Origin: Auanema rhodensis
Lineage: Eukaryota > Nematoda > Chromadorea > Rhabditida > Rhabditidae
Reading direction: 5' to 3'
Assembly: GCA_964057225.1 (NCBI GenBank)
Contig: OZ059894.1
Coordinates: 20,056,476 to 20,120,475, forward strand
Length of the DNA stretch: 64,000 nucleotides
Of this stretch, positions 41,765 to 54,176 are shown piece by piece. Position numbers and translations under genes: made by a program. Each line of letters begins with the position of its first letter. The first letter of the stretch is position 1. The notes under the pieces are model-generated. The model saw only the letters and a program-made list of their open reading frames with translations. It did not search any database and had not been told where the DNA came from.

Positions 41765-44700
41765 GCTTCCAAAAACATTTTGACAAAAATTTTTTCGAAA
41801 AATTTCAAAATAATTTAGCAAAACGTAGATGTTTTTAGATTCCTTTTTTCAAGGCAAAGACGATGGACAATGTTATTCAACGATAAAATTAATTCTTCAG
41901 GGTGAAAATCGAGGATATAAGTGTGAACTTATATCAGTTGATATCTCGGTGCATTTTTAAGCTAGCGCAAATCTGATAACACAGATCGACGCAGCTTAAA
42001 AATCCGCATCAAATGCACTATACTACATTGAGAAACGCTCAATACAAAAATTAGTTATGATCGTTTGAAAAATGATGCATTAGTGTATGTTGAGTTTCCA
42101 TGTACACTCAACATTGCTTCCAAAAACATTTTGACAAAAATTTTTTCGAAAAATTTCAAAATAATTTAGCAAAAAGTAGATGTTTTTAGATTCCTTTTTT
42201 CAAGGCAAAGACGATGGACAATGTTATTCAACGATAAAATTAATTCTTCAGGGTGAAAATCGAGGATATAAGTGTGAACTTATATCAGTTGATATCTCGG
42301 TGCATTTTTAAGCTAGCGCAAATCTGATAACACAGATCGACGCAGCTTAAAAATCCGCATCGAATGCACTATACTACATTGAGAAACGCTTAATACAAAA
42401 ATTAGTTATGATCGTTTGAAAAATGATGCATTAGTGTATGTTGAGTTTCCATGTACACTCAACATTGCTTCCAAAAACATTTTGACAAAAATTTTTTCGA
42501 AAAATTTCAGAATAATTTAGCAAAAAGTAGATGTTTTTAGATTCCTTTTTTCAAGGCAAAGACGATGGACAATGTTATTCAACGAAAAAATTAATTCTTC
42601 AGGGTGAAAATCGAGGATATAAGTGTGAACTTATATCAGTTGATATCTCGGTGCATTTTCAAGCTAGCGCAAATCTGATAACACAGATCGACGCAGCTTA
42701 AAAATCCGCATCGAATGCACTATACTACATTGAGAAACGCTTAATACAAAAATTAGTTATGATCGTTTGAAAAATGATGCATTAGTGTATGTTGAGTTTC
42801 CATGTACACTCAACATTGCTTCCAAAAACATTTTGACAAAAATTTTTTCGAAAAATTTCAGAATAATTTAGCAAAAAGTAGATGTTTTTAGATTCCTTTT
42901 TTCAAGGCAAAGACGATGGACAATGTTATTCAACGAAAAAATTAATTCTTCAGGGTGAAAATCGAGGATATAAGTGTGAACTTATATCAGTTGATATCTC
43001 GGTGCATTTTCAAGCTAGCGTAAATGTGATAACACAGATCGACGCAGCTTAAAAATCCGCATCGAATGCACTATACTACATTGAGAAACGCTTAATACAA
43101 AAATTAGTTATGATCGTTTGAAAAATGATGCATTAGTGTATGTTGAGTTTCCATGTACACTCAACATTGCTTCCAAAAACATTTTGACAAAAATTTTTTC
43201 GAAAAATTTCAGAATAATTTAGCAAAAAGTAGATGTTTTTAGATTCCTTTTTTCAAGGCAAAGACGATGGACAATGTTATTCAACGAAAAAATTAATTCT
43301 TCAGGGTGAAAATCGAGGATATAAGTGTGAACTTATATCAGTTGATATCTCGGTGCATTTTTAAGCTAGCGCAAATCTGATAACACAGATCGACGCAGCT
43401 TAAAAATCCGCATCGAATGCACTATACTACATTGAGAAACGCTTAATACAAAAATTAGTTATGATCGTTTGAAAAATGATGCATTAGTGTATGTTGAGTT
43501 TCCATGTACACTCAACATTGCTTCCAAAAACATTTTGACAAAAATTTTTTCGAAAAATTTCAAAATAATTTAGCAAAACGTAGATGTTTTTAGATTCCTT
43601 TTTTCAAGGCAAAGACGATGGACAATGTTATTCAACGATAAAATTAATTCTTCAGGGTGAAAATCGAGGATATAAGTGTGAACTTATATCAGTTGATATC
43701 TCGGTGCATTTTTAAGCTAGCGCAAATCTGATAACACAGATCGACGCAGCTTAAAAATCCGCATCAAATGCACTATACTACATTGAGAAACGCTCAATAC
43801 AAAAATTAGTTATGATCGTTTGAAAAATGATGCATTAGTGTATGTTGAGTTTCCATGTACACTCAACATTGCTTCCAAAAACATTTTGACAAAAATTTTT
43901 TCGAAAAATTTCAAAATAATTTAGCAAAAAGTAGATGTTTTTAGATTCCTTTTTTCAAGGCAAAGACGATGGACAATGTTATTCAACGATAAAATTAATT
44001 CTTCAGGGTGAAAATCGAGGATATAAGTGTGAACTTATATCAGTTGATATCTCGGTGCATTTTTAAGCTAGCGCAAATCTGATAACACAGATCGACGCAG
44101 CTTAAAAATCCGCATCGAATGCACTATACTACATTGAGAAACGCTTAATACAAAAATTAGTTATGATCGTTTGAAAAATGATGCATTAGTGTATGTTGAG
44201 TTTCCATGTACACTCAACATTGCTTCCAAAAACATTTTGACAAAAATTTTTTCGAAAAATTTCAAAATAATTTAGCAAAAAGTAGATGTTTTTAGATTCC
44301 TTTTTTCAAGGCAAAGACGATGGACAATGTTATTCAACGAAAAAATTAATTCTTCAGGGTGAAAATCGAGGATATAAGTGTGAACTTATATCAGTTGATA
44401 TCTCGGTGCATTTTCAAGCTAGCGCAAATCTGATAACACAGATCGACGCAGCTTAAAAATCCGCATCGAATGCACTATACTACATTGAGAAACGCTTAAT
44501 ACAAAAATTAGTTATGATCGTTTGAAAAATGATGCATTAGTGTATGTTGAGTTTCCATGTACACTCAACATTGCTTCCAAAAACATTTTGACAAAAATTT
44601 TTTCGAAAAATTTCAGAATAATTTAGCAAAAAGTAGATGTTTTTAGATTCCTTTTTTCAAGGCAAAGACGATGAACAATGTTATTCAACGAAAAAATTAA

Positions 44701-44923
44701 TTCTTCAGGGTGAAAATCGAGGATATAAGTGTGAACTTATATCAGTTGATATCTCGGTGCATTTTCAAGCTAGCGCAAATCTGATAACACAGATCGACGC
44801 AGCTTAAAAATCCGCATCGAATGCACTATACTACATTGAGAAACGCTTAATACAAAAATTAGTTATGATCGTTTGAAAAATGATGCATTAGTGTATGTTG
44901 AGTTTCCATGTACACTCAACATT
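41765..44923 (+). repeat. Nine transitional units between two higher-order domains
   Basis: Ordinary 351-bp units. The first two continue the 5-unit order. Those at 42467 and 42818 switch to T194C types, the latter with cgtaaatg (C204T plus C209G). Units at 43520 and 43871 again carry the 5-unit order (aaacgtag, catcaaatg). Nothing other than satellite is present. Confidence 0.75.
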
Positions 44924-47029
44924 GCTTCCAAAAGCATTTTGACAAAAATTTTTTCGAAAAATTTCAGAATAATTTAGCAAAAAGTAGATGTTTTTAGATT
45001 CCTTTTTTCAAGGCAAAGACGATGGACAATGTTATTCAACGAAAAAATTAATTCTTCAGGGTGAAAATCGAGGATATAAGTGTGAACTTATATCAGTTGA
45101 TATCTCGGTGCATTTTCAAGCTAGCGTAAATGTGATAACACAGATCGACGCAGCTTAAAAATCCGCATCGAATGCACTATACTACATTGAGAAACGCTTA
45201 ATACAAAAATTAGTTATGATCGTTTGAAAAATGATGCATTAGTGTATGTTGAGTTTCCATGTACACTCAACATTGCTTCCAAAAACATTTTGACAAAAAT
45301 TTTTTCGAAAAATTTCAAAATAATTTAGCAAAAAGTAGATGTTTTTAGATTCCTTTTTTCAAGGCAAAGACGATGGACAATGTTATTCAACGATAAAATT
45401 AATTCTTCAGGGTGAAAATCGAGGATATAAGTGTGAACTTATATCAGTTGATATCTCGGTGCATTTTTAAGCTAGCGCAAATCTGATAACACAGATCGAC
45501 GCAGCTTAAAAATCCGCATCGAATGCACTATACTACATTGAGAAACGCTCAATACAAAAATTAGTTATGATCGTTTGAAAAATGATGCATTAGTGTATGT
45601 TGAGTTTCCATGTACACTCAACATTGCTTCCAAAAACATTTTGACAAAAATTTTTTCGAAAAATTTCAGAATAATTTAGCAAAAAGTAGATGTTTTTAGA
45701 TTCCTTTTTTCAAGGCAAAGACGATGGACAATGTTATTCAACGATAAAATTAATTCTTCAGGGTGAAAATCGAGGATGTAAGTGTGAACTTATATCAGTT
45801 GATATCTCGGTGCATTTTTAAGCTAGCGCAAATCTGATAACACAGATCGACGCAGCTTAAAAATCCGCATCGAATGCACTATACTACATTGAGAAACGCT
45901 CAATACAAAAATTAGTTATGATCGTTTGAAAAATGATGCATTAGTGTATGTTGAGTTTCCATGTACACTCAACATTGCTTCCAAAAACATTTTGACAAAA
46001 ATTTTTTCGAAAAATTTCAGAATAATTTAGCAAAAAGTAGATGTTTTTAGATTCCTTTTTTCAAGGCAAAGACGATGGACAATGTTATTCAACGAAAAAA
46101 TTAATTCTTCAGGGTGAAAATCGAGGATATAAGTGTGAACTTATATCAGTTGATATCTCGGTGCATTTTCAAGCTAGCGTAAATGTGATAACACAGATCG
46201 ACGCAGCTTAAAAATCCGCATCGAATGCACTATACTACATTGAGAAACGCTTAATACAAAAATTAGTTATGATCGTTTGAAAAATGATGCATTAGTGTAT
46301 GTTGAGTTTCCATGTACACTCAACATTGCTTCCAAAAACATTTTGACAAAAATTTTTTCGAAAAATTTCAAAATAATTTAGCAAAAAGTAGATGTTTTTA
46401 GATTCCTTTTTTCAAGGCAAAGACGATGGACAATGTTATTCAACGATAAAATTAATTCTTCAGGGTGAAAATCGAGGATATAAGTGTGAACTTATATCAG
46501 TTGATATCTCGGTGCATTTTTAAGCTAGCGCAAATCTGATAACACAGATCGACGCAGCTTAAAAATCCGCATCGAATGCACTATACTACATTGAGAAACG
46601 CTCAATACAAAAATTAGTTATGATCGTTTGAAAAATGATGCATTAGTGTATGTTGAGTTTCCATGTACACTCAACATTGCTTCCAAAAACATTTTGACAA
46701 AAATTTTTTCGAAAAATTTCAGAATAATTTAGCAAAAAGTAGATGTTTTTAGATTCCTTTTTTCAAGGCAAAGACGATGGACAATGTTATTCAACGATAA
46801 AATTAATTCTTCAGGGTGAAAATCGAGGATGTAAGTGTGAACTTATATCAGTTGATATCTCGGTGCATTTTTAAGCTAGCGCAAATCTGATAACACAGAT
46901 CGACGCAGCTTAAAAATCCGCATCGAATGCACTATACTACATTGAGAAACGCTCAATACAAAAATTAGTTATGATCGTTTGAAAAATGATGCATTAGTGT
47001 ATGTTGAGTTTCCATGTACACTCAACATT
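44924..47029 (+). repeat. 3-unit higher-order repeat, 1053 bp x 2
   Basis: The units at 44924, 45275 and 45626 are matched by 45977, 46328 and 46679. The first of each trio has T194C with cgtaaatg, the second is a plain cgataaaatt/gctcaatac unit, and the third carries gaggatgtaag (45778 and 46831, exactly 1053 apart). A private aaaagcatt in the first unit of copy 1 distinguishes the copies. Confidence 0.88.
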
Positions 47030-47380
47030 GCTTCCAAAAACATTTTGACAAAAATTTTTTCGAAAAATTTCAGAATAATTTAGCAAAAAGTAGATGTTTT
47101 TAGATTCCTTTTTTCAAGGCAAAGACGATGGACAATGTTATTCAACGAAAAAATTAATTCTTCAGGGTGAAAATCGAGGATATAAGTGTGAACTTATATC
47201 AGTTGATATCTCGGTGCATTTTCAAGCTAGCGCAAATCTGATAACACAGATCGACGCAGCTTAAAAATCCGCATCGAATGCACTATACTACATTGAGAAA
47301 CGCTTAATACAAAAATTAGTTATGATCGTTTGAAAAATGATGCATTAGTGTATGTTGAGTTTCCATGTACACTCAACATT

Positions 47381-49486
47381 GCTTCCAAAAACATTTTGAC
47401 AAAAATTTTTTCGAAAAATTTCAGAATAAATTAGCAAAAAGTAGATGTTTTTAGATTCCTTTTTTCAAGGCAAAGACGATGGACAATGTTATTCAACGAA
47501 AAAATTAATTCTTCAGGGTGAAAATCGAGGATATAAGTGTGAACTTATATCAGTTGATATCTCGGTGCATTTTTAAGCTAGCGCAAATGTGATAACACAG
47601 ATCGACGCAGCTTAAAAATCCGCATCGAATGCACTATACTACATTGAGAAACGCTTAATACAAAAATTAGTTATGATTGTTTGAAAAATGATGCATTAGT
47701 GTATGTTGAGTTTCCATGTACACTCAACATTGCTTCCAAAAACATTTTGACAAAAATTTTTTCGAAAAATTTCAAAATAATTTAGCAAAAAGTAGATGTT
47801 TTTAGATTCCTTTTTTCAAGGCAAAGACGATGGACAATGTTATTCAACGAAAAAATTAATTCTTCAGGGTGAAAATCGAGGATATAAGTGTGAACTTATA
47901 TCAGTTGATATCTCGGTGCATTTTTAAGCTAGCGCAAATCTGATAACACAGATCGACGCAGCTTAAAAATCCGCATCGAATGCACTATACTACATTGAGA
48001 AACGCTTAATACAAAAATTAGTTATGATCGTTTGAAAAATGATGCATTAGTGTATGTTGAGTTTCCATGTACACTCAACATTGCTTCCAAAAACATTTTG
48101 ACAAAAATTTTTTCGAAAAATTTCAAAATAATTTAGCAAAAAGTAGATGTTTTTAGATTCCTTTTTTCAAGGCAAAGACGATGGACAATGTTATTCAACG
48201 ATAAAATTAATTCTTCAGGGTGAAAATCGAGGATATAAGTGTGAACTTATATCAGTTGATATCTCGGTGCATTTTCAAGCTAGCGCAAATCTGATAACAC
48301 AGATCGACGCAGCTTAAAAATCCGCATCGAATGCACTATACTACATTGAGAAACGCTTAATACAAAAATTAGTTATGATCGTTTGAAAAATGATGCATTA
48401 GTGTATGTTGAGTTTCCATGTACACTCAACATTGCTTCCAAAAACATTTTGACAAAAATTTTTTCGAAAAATTTCAGAATAAATTAGCAAAAAGTAGATG
48501 TTTTTAGATTCCTTTTTTCAAGGCAAAGACGATGGACAATGTTATTCAACGAAAAAATTAATTCTTCAGGGTGAAAATCGAGGATATAAGTGTGAACTTA
48601 TATCAGTTGATATCTCGGTGCATTTTTAAGCTAGCGCAAATGTGATAACACAGATCGACGCAGCTTAAAAATCCGCATCGAATGCACTATACTACATTGA
48701 GAAACGCTTAATACAAAAATTAGTTATGATTGTTTGAAAAATGATGCATTAGTGTATGTTGAGTTTCCATGTACACTCAACATTGCTTCCAAAAACATTT
48801 TGACAAAAATTTTTTCGAAAAATTTCAAAATAATTTAGCAAAAAGTAGATGTTTTTAGATTCCTTTTTTCAAGGCAAAGACGATGGACAATGTTATTCAA
48901 CGAAAAAATTAATTCTTCAGGGTGAAAATCGAGGATATAAGTGTGAACTTATATCAGTTGATATCTCGGTGCATTTTTAAGCTAGCGCAAATCTGATAAC
49001 ACAGATCGACGCAGCTTAAAAATCCGCATCGAATGCACTATACTACATTGAGAAACGCTTAATACAAAAATTAGTTATGATCGTTTGAAAAATGATGCAT
49101 TAGTGTATGTTGAGTTTCCATGTACACTCAACATTGCTTCCAAAAACATTTTGACAAAAATTTTTTCGAAAAATTTCAAAATAATTTAGCAAAAAGTAGA
49201 TGTTTTTAGATTCCTTTTTTCAAGGCAAAGACGATGGACAATGTTATTCAACGATAAAATTAATTCTTCAGGGTGAAAATCGAGGATATAAGTGTGAACT
49301 TATATCAGTTGATATCTCGGTGCATTTTCAAGCTAGCGCAAATCTGATAACACAGATCGACGCAGCTTAAAAATCCGCATCGAATGCACTATACTACATT
49401 GAGAAACGCTTAATACAAAAATTAGTTATGATCGTTTGAAAAATGATGCATTAGTGTATGTTGAGTTTCCATGTACACTCAACATT
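47381..49486 (+). repeat. Second 3-unit higher-order repeat, 1053 bp x 2
   Basis: The units at 47381, 47732 and 48083 are matched by 48434, 48785 and 49136. The first of each has t50a, C209G and gattgttt (47675 and 48728, 1053 apart). The second is A44 with cgaaaaaatt, the third T194C with cgataaaatt. It is followed by two singular units (49487 with gacaaaattttttt, and the truncated 49838 unit) before the inversion. Confidence 0.88.
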
Positions 49487-49837
49487 GCTTCCAAAAACAT
49501 TTTGACAAAATTTTTTTCGAAAAATTTCAGAATAATTTAGCAAAAAGTAGATGTTTTTAGATTCCTTTTTTCAAGGCAAAGACGATGGACAATGTTATTC
49601 AACGAAAAAATTAATTCTTCAGGGTGAAAATCGAGGATATAAGTGTGAACTTATATCAGTTGATATCTCGGTGCATTTTTAAGCTAGCGCAAATCTGATA
49701 ACACAGATCGACGCAGCTTAAAAATCCGCATCGAATGCACTATACTACATTGAGAAACGCTCAATACAAAAATTAGTTATGATCGTTTGAAAAATGATGC
49801 ATTAGTGTATGTTGAGTTTCCATGTACACTCAACATT

Positions 49838-50152
49838 GCTTCCAAAAACATTTTGACAAAAATTTTTTCGAAAAATTTCAAAATAATTTAGCAAAACGTA
49901 GATGTTTTTAGATTCCTTTTCTCAAGGCAAAGACGATGGACAATGTTATTCAACGAAAAAATTAATTCTTCAGGGTGAAAATCGAGGATATAAGTGTGAA
50001 CTTATATCAGTTGATATCTCGGTGCATTTTCAAGCTAGCGCAAATCTGATAACACAGATCGACGCAGCTTAAAAATCCGCATCGAATGCACTATACTACG
50101 TTGAGAAACGCTTAATACAAAAATTAGTTATGATCGTTTGAAAAATGATGCA
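49838..50152 (+). repeat. Truncated last forward unit (unit positions 1-315)
   Basis: Complete through gatgca (unit 315), then cut inside the ATGCAT palindrome at unit 311-316. It carries A60C, ttttctcaagg, T194C and the private tacgttgag. Its last 36 positions, including dyad 5, are missing. Confidence 0.93.
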
Positions 50153-50153
50153 A
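50152..50153. other. Spacer-free inversion junction of the satellite array
   Basis: Left of the point the unit runs forward to position 315. Right of it the unit runs in reverse from position 165 downward, starting agttcacactt. The only shared base is the A at 50152, so there is at most 1 bp of exact microhomology, although the flanks tgatgcaag and tgatataag are similar. The right-hand break lies inside the 9-bp arm of dyad 2 and the left-hand break inside ATGCAT. This pattern fits end joining or a template switch rather than recombination between aligned units. It could also be an assembly join, which raw long reads would settle. Confidence 0.9.
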
Positions 50154-50317
50154 GTTCACACTTATATCCTCGATTTTCACCCTGAAGAATTGATTTTATC
50201 GTTGAATAACATTGTCCATCGTCTTTGTCTTGAAAAAAGGAATCTAAAAACATCTACTTTTTGCTAAATTATTCTGAAATTTTTCGAAAAAATTTTTGTC
50301 AAAATGTTTTTGGAAGC
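50153..50317 (-). repeat. Truncated first inverted unit (unit positions 165-1)
   Basis: Reads as unit positions 165 down to 1 on the plus strand. It carries the C126 (ttgattttatc) and A90 (gtcttg) marks, which belong to the unit type seen at 352, 1054, 2809 and 3511, not to the unit types immediately left of the junction. Confidence 0.92.
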
Positions 50318-51721
50318 AATGTTGAGTGTACATGGAAACTCAACATACACTAATGCATCATTTTTCAAACGATCATAACTAATTTTTGTATTGAGCGTTT
50401 CTTAATGTAGTAAAGTGCATTCGATGCGGATTTTTAAGCTGCGTCGATCTGTGTTATCAGATTTGCGCTAGCTTAAAAATGCACCGAGATATCAACTGAT
50501 ATAAGTTCACACTTATATCCTCGATTTTCACCCTGAAGAATTAATTTTATCGTTGAATAACATTGTCCATCGTCTTTGCCTTAAAAAAAGGAATCTAAAA
50601 ACATCTACTTTTTGCTAAATTATTCTGAAATTTTTCGAAAAAATTTTTGTCAAAATGTTTTTGGAAGCAATGTTGAGTGTACATGGAAACTCAACATACA
50701 CTAATGCATCAATTTTCAAACGATCATAACTAATTTTTGTATTGAGCGTTTCTCAATGTAGTATAGTGCATTCGATGCGGATTTTTAAGCTGCGTCGATC
50801 TGTGTTATCAGATTTGCGCTAGCTTAAAAATGCACCGAGATATCAACTGATATAAGTTCACACTTATATCCTCGATTTTCACCCTGAAGAATTGATTTTA
50901 TCGTTGAATAACATTGTCCATCGTCTTTGTCTTGAAAAAAGGAATCTAAAAACATCTACTTTTTGCTAAATTATTCTGAAATTTTTCGAAAAAATTTTTG
51001 TCAAAATGTTTTTGGAAGCAATGTTGAGTGTACATGGAAACTCAACATACACTAATGCATCATTTTTCAAACGATCATAACTAATTTTTGTTTCAAGCGT
51101 TTCTCAATGTAGTATACTGCATTCGATGCGGATTTTTAAGCTGCGTCGATCTGTGTTATCAGATTTGCGCTAGCTTAAAAATGCACCGAGATATCAACTG
51201 ATATAAGTTCACACTTATATCCTCGATTTTCACCCTGAAGAATTAATTTTTTCGTTGAATAACATTGTCCATCGTCTTTGCCTTGAAAAAAGGAATCTAA
51301 AAACATCTACTTTTTGCTAATTTATTTTGAAATTTTTCGAAAAAATTTTTGTCAAAATGTTTTTGGAAGCAATGTTGAGTGTACATGGAAACTCAACATA
51401 CACTAATGCATCATTTTTCAAACGATCATAACTAATTTTTGTTTCAAGCGTTTCTCAATGTAGTATACTGCATTCGATGCGGATTTTTAAGCTGCGTCGA
51501 TCTGTGTTATCAGATTTGCGCTAGCTTAAAAATGCACCGAGATATCAACTGATATAAGTTCACACTTATATCCTCGATTTTCACCCTGAAGAATTAATTT
51601 TTTCGTTGAATAACATTGTCCATCGTCTTTGCCTTGAAAAAAGGAATCTAAAAACATCTACTTTTTGCTAATTTATTTTGAAATTTTTCGAAAAAATTTT
51701 TGTCAAAATGTTTTTGGAAGC

Positions 51722-54176
51722 AATGTTGAGTGTACATGGAAACTCAACATACACTAATGCATCATTTTTCAAACGATCATAACTAATTTTTGTATTAAGC
51801 GTTTCTCAATGTAGTATAGTGCATTCGATGCGGATTTTTAAGCTGCGTCGATCTGTGTTATCAGATTTGCGCTAGCTTGAAAATGCACCGAGATATCAAC
51901 TGATATAAGTTCACACTTATATCCTCGATTTTCACCCTGAAGAATTAATTTTTTCGTTGAATAACATTGTCCATCGTCTTTGCCTTGAAAAAAGGAATCT
52001 AAAAACATCTACTTTTTGCTAATTTATTTTGAAATTTTTCGAAAAATTTTTGTCAAAATGTTTTTGGAAGCAATGTTGAGTGTACATGGAAACTCAACAT
52101 ACACTAATGCATCATTTTTCAAACGATCATAACTAATTTTTGTATTGAGCGTTTCTCAATGTAGTATAGTGCATTCGATGCGGATTTTTAAGCTGCGTCG
52201 ATCTGTGTTATCAGATTTGCGCTAGCTTAAAAATACACCGAGATATCAACTGATATAAGTTCACACTTATATCCTCGATTTTCACCCTGAAGAATTAATT
52301 TTTTCGTTGAATAACATTGGCCATCGTCTTTGCCTTGAAAAAAGGAATCTAAAAACATCTACTTTTTGCTAAATTATTCTGAAATTTTTCGAAAAAATTT
52401 TTGTCAAAATGTTTTTGGAAGCAATGTTGAGTGTACATGGAAACTCAACATACACTAATGCATCAATTTTCAAACGATCATAACTAATTTTTGTATTGAG
52501 CGTTTCTCAATGTAGTATAGTGCATTCGATGCGGATTTTTAAGCTGCGTCGATCTGTGTTATCAGATTTGCGCTAGCTTGAAAATGCACCGAGATATCAA
52601 CTGATATAAGTTCACACTTATATCCTCGATTTTCACCCTGAAGAATTAATTTTTTCGTTGAATAACATTGTCCATCGTCTTTGCCTTGAAAAAAGGAATC
52701 TAAAAACATCTACTTTTTGCTAATTTATTTTGAAATTTTTCGAAAAATTTTTGTCAAAATGTTTTTGGAAGCAATGTTGAGTGTACATGGAAACTCAACA
52801 TACACTAATGCATCATTTTTCAAACGATCATAACTAATTTTTGTATTGAGCGTTTCTCAATGTAGTATAGTGCATTCGATGCGGATTTTTAAGCTGCGTC
52901 GATCTGTGTTATCAGATTTGCGCTAGCTTAAAAATACACCGAGATATCAACTGATATAAGTTCACACTTATATCCTCGATTTTCACCCTGAAGAATTAAT
53001 TTTTTCGTTGAATAACATTGGCCATCGTCTTTGCCTTGAAAAAAGGAATCTAAAAACATCTACTTTTTGCTAATTTATTCTGAAATTTTTCGAAAAAATT
53101 TTTGTCAAAATGTTTTTGGAAGCAATGTTGAGTGTACATGGAAACTCAACATACACTAATGCATCATTTTTCAAACGATCATAACTAATTTTTGTATTAA
53201 GCGTTTCTCATTGTAGTATAGTGCATTCGATGCGGATTTTTAAGCTGCGTCGATCTGTGTTATCAGATTTGCGCTAGCTTGAAAATGCACCGAGATATCA
53301 ACTGATATAAGTTCACACTTATATCCTCGATTTTCACCCTGAAGAATTAATTTTTTCGTTGTATAACATTGTCCATCGTCTTTGCCTTGAAAAAAGGAAT
53401 CTAAAAACATCTACTTTTTGCTAATTTATTTTGAAATTTTTTGAAAAAATTTTTGTCAAAATGTTTTTGGAAGCAATGTTGAGTGTACATGGAAACTCAA
53501 CATACACTAATGCATCATTTTTCAAACGATCATAACTAATTTTTGTATTGAGCGTTTCTCAATGTAGTATAGTGCATTCGATGCGGATTTTTAAGCTGCG
53601 TCGATCTGTGTTATCAGATTTGCGCTAGCTTAAAAATACACCGAGATATCAACTGATATAAGTTCACACTTATATCCTCGATTTTCACCCTGAAGAATTA
53701 ATTTTTTCGTTGAATAACATTGGCCATCGTCTTTGCCTTGAAAAAAGGAATCTAAAAACATCTACTTTTTGCTAATTTATTCTGAAATTTTTCGAAAAAA
53801 TTTTTGTCAAAATGTTTTTGGAAGCAATGTTGAGTGTACATGGAAACTCAACATACACTAATGCATCATTTTTCAAACGATCATAACTAATTTTTGTATT
53901 AAGCGTTTCTCATTGTAGTATAGTGCATTCGATGCGGATTTTTAAGCTGCGTCGATCTGTGTTATCAGATTTGCGCTAGCTTGAAAATGCACCGAGATAT
54001 CAACTGATATAAGTTCACACTTATATCCTCGATTTTCACCCTGAAGAATTAATTTTTTCGTTGTATAACATTGTCCATCGTCTTTGCCTTGAAAAAAGGA
54101 ATCTAAAAACATCTACTTTTTGCTAATTTATTTTGAAATTTTTTGAAAAAATTTTTGTCAAAATGTTTTTGGAAGC
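51722..54176 (-). repeat. 2-unit higher-order repeat in the inverted array (about 701-702 bp)
   Basis: Seven units alternate between a form with gcttgaaaatgc and a form with aaaatacacc plus ttggcc. The clearest pair is 52773-53474 and 53475-54176, which share aaatacacc/ttggcc in one unit and tctcattgtag/gttgtataac in the other. Two of the earlier units (51722, 52423) are the 350-bp form. Confidence 0.75.

Larger units (their letters stand above)
1..50152 (+). repeat. Forward satellite array, 142 complete 351-bp units plus one truncated unit
   Basis: Tandem head-to-tail units, each opening with gcttcc and closing with caacatt. Starts fall at 1, 352, 703 and so on, exactly every 351 bp up to 8425. 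After that, rare indels shift the phase: five 352-bp units (starting 8425, 8777, 12639, 14395, 24216) and five 349-bp units (21065, 21414, 22114, 22463, 25972). Unit 143 starts at 49838 and stops at 50152. No gap or foreign insert was seen. The first two units differ at six positions (about 98% identical by hand count), typical of a homogenised satellite. Being repetitive, AT-rich and gene-free, it is most likely heterochromatic. Whether it is the functional centromere cannot be told from sequence alone. The family is not one I recognise. Confidence 0.98.
49838..50317. repeat. Fold-back centre: 165-bp inverted arms around a 150-bp loop
   Basis: Unit positions 1-165 at 49838-50002 are the reverse complement of 50153-50317, with six mismatches by hand count (159/165). 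The 150 bases between (50003-50152) are unpaired unit positions 166-315. Outward, unit 49487 faces unit 50318 and so on, so the inverted arms extend at least 13.8 kb on the right and further on the left. A single strand or transcript crossing this point could fold into a very long hairpin. Confidence 0.85.
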
